DNA from: JAOTVV01 sp039591075 | GTDB taxonomy: Bacteria > Gemmatimonadota > Gemmatimonadetes > Gemmatimonadales > GWC2-71-9 | Assembly: GCA_039591075.1 (NCBI GenBank) | Contig: JBDHEI010000067.1 | Span: forward strand, 1-12,792 | Direction: 5' to 3' | DNA: 12,792 nucleotides | In this document: in pieces, positions 6,606 to 11,221 of the stretch | Position numbering within the stretch: position 1 is the first letter of the stretch | Layout: every line of letters starts with the position of its first letter | Notes under the pieces: generated by a model | Database searches by the model: none | What the model saw: the letters and a program-made list of their open reading frames with translations, nothing else | What the model was told of the DNA's origin: nothing | Made by a program: the position numbers and the translations under genes

Positions 6606-7079
6606 TCAGTGCCGAGGGAGGGGCGGGACGTCGTTCTCGTCGGGGACCTGGCTCGCGAGCACCCGCTCCGCAAACTCGACCCGCTCCTCGAGATAGGCGA
6701 TCTGTCGCGCGTTCTGTTCCATCTCGCCGAACCGCTCCTCGATCTCACGGAATCGCTCGTCGATCACGCGCGAGTCGGCGCTCGCTGGCAAGGCGACCCG
6801 CTCGGCCCTGCGGGCCTTGAGCCACACGGGAACGATCGATCCCAGCACCGCGATGGCCGCGATGAGCACCGGTCCGGACTCGTACTCCACCCCACTCCCG
6901 ACGAGCACCGCCCCGAGCACGATCCGCGCGCCCACCGATTTGGCGAGGTCGAGGGCCGAAACCCCATGAGTGGCCCCGGGACGCGCCGCACCACGGGCGA
7001 TCGGGTATCCACACCTCGGACACGCCGCTGCTTTGTCCGACAGATCGATCCCGCACTCGGGACACCGGATGAGCGCCAT
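6606..7079 (-). CDS. Zinc-ribbon membrane protein with C-terminal coiled coil
   Basis: The 157-residue product begins MALIRCPECGIDLSDKAAAC, a double-CxxC zinc ribbon with C6, C9, C20 and C23. A hydrophobic region at about 50-88 (RIVLGAVLVGSG, then PVLIAAIAVLGSIVPVWL) probably forms one or two membrane segments. Residues 103-147 (VIDERFREIEERFGEMEQNARQ and onward) are a heptad-patterned coiled coil, suggesting oligomerisation. The Cys spacing and N-terminal wording are close to the zinc-ribbon protein at 9975-10679 (MTLIKCPQCG), so the two share an N-terminal module. The function is unknown; zinc ribbons of this kind occur in many uncharacterised bacterial membrane proteins. The start codon lies six bases after a TAGAAT box, suggesting a leaderless mRNA. 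The gene lies 115 bp downstream of trpB2 on the same strand. Confidence 0.8.
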   Translation of the reverse strand: MALIRCPECGIDLSDKAAACPRCGYPIARGAARPGATHGVSALDLAKSVGARIVLGAVLVGSGVEYESGPVLIAAIAVLGSIVPVWLKARRAERVALPASADSRVIDERFREIEERFGEMEQNARQIAYLEERVEFAERVLASQVPDENDVPPLPRH

Positions 7080-7085
7080 GGGCCT

Positions 7086-7115
7086 ATTCTAGCGTTGCGG
7101 TCGACAGTCCCACAA
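7086..7115 (-). promoter_or_regulatory. Possible leaderless promoter of the zinc-ribbon/coiled-coil gene
   Basis: On the minus strand, TTGTGG (complement of 7110-7115), an 18-nt spacer and TAGAAT (complement of 7086-7091) precede the ATG at 7079 by only six bases. TAGAAT matches five of six positions of the -10 consensus; the -35 match is weak. Transcription would start at or next to the ATG, consistent with the lack of a Shine-Dalgarno. Confidence 0.4.
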
Positions 7116-7166
7116 CCATTGCGGGGTGCCCGCTTAGCACAATACGCCGGGAAGCGCTCCGGGGTT

Positions 7167-7206
7167 CCGCCTAACCGCTTAACGGCCTAACCGCCTAACC
7201 GCCTAA
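7167..7206. repeat. Five tandem 8-bp repeats (CCGCCTAA / TTAGGCGG)
   Basis: Five units in exact 8-bp register: CCGCCTAA (7167), CCGCTTAA (7175), CGGCCTAA (7183), CCGCCTAA (7191) and CCGCCTAA (7199). Units 2 and 3 each differ from the consensus at one base. The first two units met by trpB2 translation encode its last residues and stop codon (TAG at 7195-7197). The remaining units lie in the 3' untranslated region. Confidence 0.9.
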
Positions 7207-8562
7207 TACCGGTACCTGGCTCATCGCCCGCTCGATGGCCTCGGCGGGGTACTCGTAATCGACCAGCTTCCCTCCCAAGTATGCCTCGTATGACGCGAGG
7301 TCGAAGTGTCCGTGACCGCAGAGGTTGAACAAGATCACAGGCTCCTCGCCAGTGGCCTTGGCCTCGAGCGCCTCGTCGATCACCACCTTGATCGCGTGCG
7401 ACGGCTCTGGTGCTGGAATGATGCCCTCGGCCCTCGCGAACTGCAGGGCGGCAGCGAACGTCGCGAGCTGTGGCACCGCGACGGCCTCGACGTGCCCCGC
7501 GTCGCGTAATGCGCTCACGCTCGGTGCCATCCCGTGATAACGCAGGCCGCCGGCATGGATCGGGGCAGGCACGAAGTCGTGCCCCAGCGTGTGCATCTTG
7601 ACGATCGGGGCCATCTGAGCCGTGTCGCCGTAGTCGAAGGTGTACGCTCCTCGGGTCAGGGTGGGCGCGGCCGTCGGTTCCACCGCCACCATGCGCGTGC
7701 GCTTGCCGTCACGCAGGTTGCGACGCAGGAACGGATAGGCGAGCCCGGCGAAGTTGGATCCGCCCCCCACACACCCGATCACGACGTCCGGATACTCTCC
7801 GGCCAGGTCCATCTGCTTGAGTGATTCCTCGCCGATCACCGTCTGGTGCATCAGGACGTGGTTCAGGACGGAACCGAGGCTGTACTTCTTGGCCCCGTTC
7901 GACGTGGCCGCGACCTCCACGGCCTCGGAGATGGCGATCCCCAGCGAACCCGGGCTGTCGGGATCCTGTGCCAAGATCGATTTGCCGAACTGGGTTCGGT
8001 CGGTGGGACTCGCGAAGACCCGCGCGCCGTAGCTCTCCATCATCACGCGACGATAGGGTTTCTGCTCGTAGGAGATCCTCACCATATAGACCTCCAGATC
8101 GAGATCGAACACGGTGCACGCGAATGCCAAGGCCGAACCCCACTGCCCGGCGCCGGTTTCGGTGGTGAGCGCCTTCGTTCCACCTGCGCGATTGTAGTAC
8201 GCCTGCGCCACGGCCGTATTGGGCTTGTGGCTCCCGGTGGGCGAGACGCCTTCGTACTTGTAGTAGATGTGTGCCGGCGTCTCCAACGCTCGCTCCAGGC
8301 GACGCGCGCGGTAGAGCGGGGTCGGCCGCCACAGCTTGTAGATGTCCCGCACCTCGTCGGGAATGTCGATGTACCGCTCGGTGCTGACCTCTTGCTGGAT
8401 CAACTCCATCGGAAACAAAGCGCCGAGGAAGTCGGGCGTGACCGGTTCCTTGGTCTGTGGATGGAGCACCGGCGCTGGCGGCATGGGCATGTCCGCGTTG
8501 ATGTTGTACCACCGCGTGGGGAGGTCGGACTCGTCGAGCTGTATACGAACGGATTCGGACAT
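7195..8562 (-). CDS. trpB: Tryptophan synthase beta chain, TrpB2 type
   Basis: This PLP enzyme condenses indole with L-serine to make tryptophan. The 455-residue length and the long N-terminal region (WYNINADMPMPPAPVLHP, 19-36) mark the TrpB2 subfamily rather than the usual ~400-residue TrpB1. GVSPTGSHKPNTA (105-117) holds Lys113, the predicted Schiff-base lysine. ETGAGQWGSA (135-144) holds the catalytic Glu135, with the TrpB2-style W where TrpB1 has H. GCVGGGSN (263-270) is the phosphate-binding loop. HAGGLRYHG, EPSHAI and CGHGHFDL complete the active site. All key residues are present. AGGAGG (complement of 8567-8572) lies four bases before the ATG. No trpA is in the window, in keeping with TrpB2 enzymes that work alone on free indole. 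The trp attenuator directly upstream supports the functional assignment. Confidence 0.95.
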   Translation of the reverse strand: MSESVRIQLDESDLPTRWYNINADMPMPPAPVLHPQTKEPVTPDFLGALFPMELIQQEVSTERYIDIPDEVRDIYKLWRPTPLYRARRLERALETPAHIYYKYEGVSPTGSHKPNTAVAQAYYNRAGGTKALTTETGAGQWGSALAFACTVFDLDLEVYMVRISYEQKPYRRVMMESYGARVFASPTDRTQFGKSILAQDPDSPGSLGIAISEAVEVAATSNGAKKYSLGSVLNHVLMHQTVIGEESLKQMDLAGEYPDVVIGCVGGGSNFAGLAYPFLRRNLRDGKRTRMVAVEPTAAPTLTRGAYTFDYGDTAQMAPIVKMHTLGHDFVPAPIHAGGLRYHGMAPSVSALRDAGHVEAVAVPQLATFAAALQFARAEGIIPAPEPSHAIKVVIDEALEAKATGEEPVILFNLCGHGHFDLASYEAYLGGKLVDYEYPAEAIERAMSQVPVLGG

Positions 8563-8646
8563 GGGGCCTCCTCTGATGTCGGTCGGTCGGGACCTGGTTT
8601 TTCGGGTGTGGTTCGACAGGGTGCCACGGATTGCCGAACACGCAAG

Positions 8647-8690
8647 AAAAGCGACGGGCGCGCTCCTCAGGGGAGAAGCGCGCCCGTCGC
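8647..8690 (-). terminator. Attenuator terminator (3:4 hairpin) upstream of trpB2
   Basis: Read on the minus strand, GCGACGGGCGCGCT (8690-8677) pairs perfectly with AGCGCGCCCGTCGC (8664-8651), a 14-bp stem with a 12-nt loop. TTTTCTT (8650-8644) follows directly. It stands 84 nt before the trpB2 start and 25 nt after the leader-peptide stop, so it would cut off trpB2 rather than end a preceding gene. Confidence 0.88.
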
Positions 8691-8810
8691 CATGGGCGGT
8701 CCAGAGAGTCGAGTCTTAGCCGATCGGCCTCTGGACCAGGCGCACTACTCCCAGTGACGGTCGCCACCACCACGCCCACCGTACGGCAGATCGAAGAGAG
8801 ATCGTGCGCC
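8671..8810 (-). promoter_or_regulatory. Ribosome-mediated trp attenuator (competing RNA structures)
   Basis: The antiterminator (2:3) is GGGAGTAGTGCGCC (8752-8739) pairing with GGCGCGCTTCTCCC (8684-8671). This gives 13 of 14 pairs (one G-U) with one T-T mismatch, and it removes the 5' arm of the terminator. The loop between holds a further 9-bp stem, GGTCCAGAG (8737-8729) with CTCTGGACC (8706-8698), which encloses the leader stop codon. Segment 2 can also be tied up upstream (1:2) in two ways. One is GGCG (8765-8762), a 5-nt bulge, then CACT (8756-8753) with AGTGCGCC (8746-8739), overlapping the last Trp codon. The other is GGCGCAC (8810-8804) with GTGCGCC (8745-8739). Segment 2 begins 11 nt after the last Trp codon. 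A ribosome stalled there leaves it free for 2:3, while one reaching the stop covers it. Confidence 0.82.
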
Positions 8811-8814
8811 TCAT
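8716..8814 (-). CDS. trpL: trp leader peptide with four Trp codons
   Basis: A 32-codon frame runs from ATG (8814-8812) to TAA (8718-8716), starting 10 nt past the EamA stop codon. It begins MRRTISLRSAVR, then reads W-A-W-W-W-R. The TGG codons are residues 13, 15, 16 and 17 (8778-8776 and 8772-8764). Tryptophan is the rarest amino acid, so four in five codons is far above chance, and it sits directly upstream of a tryptophan-synthase gene. The peptide itself has no predicted function beyond sensing charged tRNA-Trp: scarcity stalls the ribosome at the TGG codons. The stop codon falls inside the loop of the central hairpin. There is no Shine-Dalgarno, and the ATG coincides with the expected transcription start, so translation is probably leaderless. 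Confidence 0.85.
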   Translation of the reverse strand: MRRTISLRSAVRWAWWWRPSLGVVRLVQRPIG

Positions 8815-8821
8815 GTCTGAG

Positions 8822-8850
8822 ATGCTACGCCGCGGTCTCCGGCGGGTCAA
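8822..8850 (-). promoter_or_regulatory. trp promoter overlapping the EamA stop codon
   Basis: On the minus strand, TTGACC (complement of 8845-8850), a spacer of exactly 17 nt and TAGCAT (complement of 8822-8827) form a sigma-70-type promoter. The -35 matches five of six consensus bases and the -10 four of six. The TAG of the -10 box is the stop codon of the EamA gene. With seven bases between the -10 box and the leader ATG, transcription should begin at or beside that ATG. Confidence 0.65.
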
Positions 8851-9817
8851 GGGGCGCGCTCGTCGTCGGCCGCCGAGTCGCGAAGCCGTCGGTGCCGGTG
8901 TTTACCGGCGGCGGTCGCCGGCTCACGAGCCAGATGCCAAGGAAGATGGCGGGTGTGGCGAGCCCCATGGCCACGGTCGGTCGCTCGCCGAACACGACCC
9001 AGCTCGCCAGCCCCGAGATGATCGGCTGGGAGTAGACGTACACCGCCACCGTCGACGCCCGCACCCGCGCAAGCGCGAACATATTGAGCAGGTACGCGAG
9101 CACGGTCGGGACGGCGAGGATGTACAAGAGCGACCACCACGCTGATCCCATTCCTGGCTCCGGTGTGAAACGCTGCCCGATCGTGAAGGCCGGAAGCGCC
9201 GCGACGGCGAACACGTACGACCACGCCGTGATGACGAGGGCGGGGTAGCGCCGGGTGAGCGGCTTTGAGAGCACGAGGTAGAACGAATAGGACAGTCCGT
9301 TCGCCACCATCAGCAGGTTGCCGAGGCCATACGCACCCAGGCCGTTGAGCCCATCGGTCAGTAGCAGGGGCGCGGTCCCCCCGAGTGCCACCAGCACGCC
9401 CAGGGCGCGCATCCCGCTGAACCGTTCCTGCCCGATCGCGGCAGCGATGGTAAAGGTGAACACCGGGATCAGCGACATCACGAGCCCGGCGTTCATCGGG
9501 GTCGACCGCGAGAGCCCGACGAGGAATAGTCCCTGGTTCACCGCCACACCCAGCATGGCGCAGGCGACGAGGACTGCGATGTCCCGCCGCGCGGGGAGCA
9601 TGGTCCGGCCGTACCGCAGCGCGGCCAAGAACGCCAGCACCACCGCACCCACGGCGATCCGCCACGTGCCGACGCCCAACGGCGAGAACCCACCGGGTTG
9701 AAAGGCGATCACGCCGAACACAGGGAACAGGCCGAAACCAACCTGGACGGCAGACAGCGCCACGTGCCCAGCCGCGATCCGGCGGTCGGGCGCGTGCTGC
9801 GGACTCGGGGGGATCAC
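8825..9817 (-). CDS. EamA/DMT-family transporter
   Basis: The 330-residue product has about ten hydrophobic segments arranged as two EamA repeats, the layout of drug/metabolite transporters. These usually export amino acids, nucleotides or other small metabolites across the inner membrane. The first repeat spans about 15-150 (VALSAVQVGFGLFPVFGVIAF, then VNQGLFLVGLSRSTPMNAGLV and LIPVFTFTIAAAIGQERFS). The second spans about 165-305, ending in SQPIISGLASWVVFGERPTV, the typical repeat signature with G-E. A short Pro/Thr-rich cytoplasmic tail follows. The GTG start at 9817 has only a weak ribosome site. The substrate is unknown. Its position just before the trp promoter might hint at aromatic compounds, but it is not under the attenuator, so this is speculative. 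Confidence 0.9.
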   Translation of the reverse strand: MIPPSPQHAPDRRIAAGHVALSAVQVGFGLFPVFGVIAFQPGGFSPLGVGTWRIAVGAVVLAFLAALRYGRTMLPARRDIAVLVACAMLGVAVNQGLFLVGLSRSTPMNAGLVMSLIPVFTFTIAAAIGQERFSGMRALGVLVALGGTAPLLLTDGLNGLGAYGLGNLLMVANGLSYSFYLVLSKPLTRRYPALVITAWSYVFAVAALPAFTIGQRFTPEPGMGSAWWSLLYILAVPTVLAYLLNMFALARVRASTVAVYVYSQPIISGLASWVVFGERPTVAMGLATPAIFLGIWLVSRRPPPVNTGTDGFATRRPTTSAPLDPPETAA

Positions 9818-9850
9818 TGATGGGAACAGCTGGTTACAGGCAGACCGGCA

Positions 9851-9970
9851 TCACGGGATGAGGCGCACAAATTCCGGGGTGCGAAGGAACTCGGTGCGGT
9901 GGCTCCCGGCGTCCTGGTACTCGTGGCGTTGGCCCGGCCGGCCCTGAGAGTCCGGCGCGATGTGTTTCAC
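9851..9970 (-). CDS. Possible small protein, 39 residues
   Basis: A GTG at 9970 lies four bases past the stop of the zinc-ribbon/SH3 gene, with GGGAG (the last codons of that gene) seven bases upstream, so translational coupling is possible. The product is charged and reads like protein, not shadow: MKHIAPDSQGRPGQRHEYQD, then AGSHRTEFLRTPEFVRLIP. It has no Cys, no membrane segment and no recognised family. The downstream EamA gene starts 33 nt later on the same strand. The evidence is only position, ribosome site and composition. A shift in the frame of the upstream gene could also produce this reading. Confidence 0.42.
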   Translation of the reverse strand: MKHIAPDSQGRPGQRHEYQDAGSHRTEFLRTPEFVRLIP

Positions 9971-9974
9971 CCCA

Positions 9975-10679
9975 CTACTCCCGTTCCACGCCGAGCGACT
10001 CCGGTGGCAGCAGGTGATCCGCCAGCAGGGAGCTGGCGACGTAGCCGACCAACGAGTCACCTCGGTACACGGCCCACCAGCCTCCGGCAACGCGGACGCC
10101 GTTGATTTGACTCCCGGGGCGAAGGATGCCCACGATGCCGCTTTCGAGAGCTGGCGTGTCGCGAACGTTGGCCCAGGTCACCGTCCACCGGGACACCATC
10201 CCTGATGGGGTGGGCCGGGTGGACGCAGGGGGCGAAGCAGTGGGTGTCGCGGGGCGAGCCGGGGCGGTATCGGTCACGGTCCTTTCCGTGGCCGGCGGGG
10301 TCGCGACGGTCACCGGGGTCTCGGCTGGAGGCCGCTGCGGTGTGAAGGCCGGCGGCGTCACGGGTCGGGACTCGGCTGCGGTGCGATCGGCTTCTGGTCG
10401 CCAGTGCCCGAATCCAATGAACCCCACGGCGAGTGCTGTCGCTCCCAACACGACCGCTCCGATCACGCGGAGCCTGCGGCGAAACTGCTGGGGATAGCCG
10501 CAGTACTGGCAGGCCGATGCGCCCCGAGGAATCACCTTGTCGCACCGCCGACACGAGACGAATTCCCGTTCTTCGCCCTGGGGAGTGGGCGGTTGGAGCA
10601 GAAGAAACGCGCATTTCGGGCACACGGACGCCACGCTCAACACCGTCTGACCGCACTGCGGGCACTTGATGAGCGTCAT
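9975..10679 (-). CDS. Double zinc-ribbon membrane protein with C-terminal SH3-like domain
   Basis: The 234-residue product carries two zinc ribbons in tandem. The first is CPQC...CPKC (C6, C9, C20, C23) and the second CRRC...CQYC (C43, C46, C57, C60). A membrane helix follows at about 71-91 (RVIGAVVLGATALAVGFIGFG). Next is a Pro/Thr/Ala-rich linker (95-165) that looks flexible and extracytoplasmic. The C-terminal domain at about 165-220 reads WTVTWANVRDTPALESGIVG, then RPGSQINGVRVAGGWWAV and GYVASSLLA, the pattern of bacterial SH3 (SH3b) domains that often bind peptidoglycan. This suggests cytoplasmic zinc ribbons and a periplasmic, possibly wall-binding, domain. No specific function is known. 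It starts 12 nt after the small zinc-ribbon gene, so the two are very likely one operon. Confidence 0.85.
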   Translation of the reverse strand: MTLIKCPQCGQTVLSVASVCPKCAFLLLQPPTPQGEEREFVSCRRCDKVIPRGASACQYCGYPQQFRRRLRVIGAVVLGATALAVGFIGFGHWRPEADRTAAESRPVTPPAFTPQRPPAETPVTVATPPATERTVTDTAPARPATPTASPPASTRPTPSGMVSRWTVTWANVRDTPALESGIVGILRPGSQINGVRVAGGWWAVYRGDSLVGYVASSLLADHLLPPESLGVERE

Positions 10680-10691
10680 CGGTGGGTCACC

Positions 10692-10898
10692 CTAGGACTC
10701 CCGCCAATCGTATCGGAACAGCTGTACATGCCCGCACCGGGTACAAGCCTCCACGTGCCAGGTGACGTTGGGGTCGTTGGTCACGATGCCATTCGCGTCC
10801 CCCTCGAATCGGGTGACGTACTCACCCTCAAGGCAGACGATGCACGGCCGATCCGGCATGGAACGGCGTTCCGCGTCTGGGGAATGACTGGCGGCCAT
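10692..10898 (-). CDS. Small zinc-ribbon protein
   Basis: The 68-residue product has CIVC (C19, C22) and CTRC (C52, C55), a split four-Cys zinc site with about 30 residues between. The reading around it is GEYVTRFEGDANGIV, then VTWHVEACTRCGHVQLFRYD. The last part resembles ribbons in which CxxCGHVQLF ends the domain. There is no membrane segment. AGGAGG (complement of 10909-10914) stands ten bases before the ATG at 10898, slightly far but usable; an internal ATG at residue 14 has no ribosome site. It is the first gene of a pair with the zinc-ribbon/SH3 gene. The function is unknown, and the zinc-binding call is by motif only. Confidence 0.72.
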   Translation of the reverse strand: MAASHSPDAERRSMPDRPCIVCLEGEYVTRFEGDANGIVTNDPNVTWHVEACTRCGHVQLFRYDWRES

Positions 10899-10962
10899 GG
10901 TGCGGGACCCTCCTCACGTCGCAGGGGGGCGGTAAGGGCCCACCGGTTCTGCCCCCAGCAGT

Positions 10963-10991
10963 ACCATAACGTCAGGCCGCTGCCGGAGCAA
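10963..10991 (-). promoter_or_regulatory. Candidate promoter for the zinc-ribbon operon
   Basis: On the minus strand, TTGCTC (complement of 10986-10991), a 17-nt spacer and TATGGT (complement of 10963-10968) lie 64 nt before the ATG at 10898. The matches to consensus are three and four of six. The spacing is right, but chance occurrence is quite possible. Confidence 0.3.
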
Positions 10992-11003
10992 AGCGTCTGC
11001 ACC

Positions 11004-11040
11004 GGGGACGTCACGTCCCCTTCACGGCCACTTCATGGCC
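11004..11040. other. Two adjacent inverted repeats beyond the gatD-linked ORF
   Basis: GGGGACGT C ACGTCCCC (11004-11020) is a perfect 8+1+8 palindrome. Next to it, GGCCA-CTTCA-TGGCC (11026-11040) can form a 5-bp hairpin. They follow the small gatD-coupled ORF and may end that transcript, though no T-run follows on the minus strand. The palindrome could equally be a protein-binding site for the zinc-ribbon operon, because it lies just upstream of the candidate promoter. Confidence 0.45.
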
Positions 11041-11221
11041 GCGCGTCATGTTGGGGAGCGTCGGACCTGCGACAGCGGGCTCGGCAGGAAGACCGCGTCC
11101 GGATCTCGTGCTGGCTCACCAGATCGATCATGTCGTCGGCCGTCCACTCAGCCCGCGGCTTGCCAATCACCAGCTCCAGCCCGCCCGGGTATTGCTGCCC
11201 CTCGCGTGCTCGTTCGCTCAC
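11033..11221 (-). CDS. Small ORF translationally coupled to gatD
   Basis: The GTG at 11221 overlaps the gatD stop codon (GTGA), the classic arrangement for translational coupling. The 62-residue frame starts like real protein (VSERAREGQQYPGGLELVIG, then KPRAEWTADDMIDLVSQHEI). It then turns into Arg/Cys/Ser-rich sequence (RTRSSCRARCRRSD). The +1 frame over the same stretch reads well instead, PDAVFLPSPLSQVRRSPT, ending at a TGA at 11046-11048. This suggests that the original gene was longer or ended in the other frame, and that a one-base shift has occurred. No family was recognised. Either a short protein or the decayed start of a lost gene is possible. Confidence 0.45.
   Translation of the reverse strand: MSERAREGQQYPGGLELVIGKPRAEWTADDMIDLVSQHEIRTRSSCRARCRRSDAPQHDARP

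Noticed and set aside
7167..7206. CRISPR array
   Set aside because: The units are 8 bp and contiguous, with no spacers and no cas genes nearby; it is a simple tandem repeat.
7846..8757. 303-codon plus-strand ORF opposite trpB2
   Set aside because: It is a shadow of trpB2 in GC-rich codon usage; the translation is Arg/Gly-rich with no domain, while trpB2 is certain.
7709..8779. 356-codon minus-strand ORF overlapping trpB2 in another frame
   Set aside because: Its start lies inside the trp leader peptide in a different frame, and the product is Arg/Pro-rich with no recognisable motifs.
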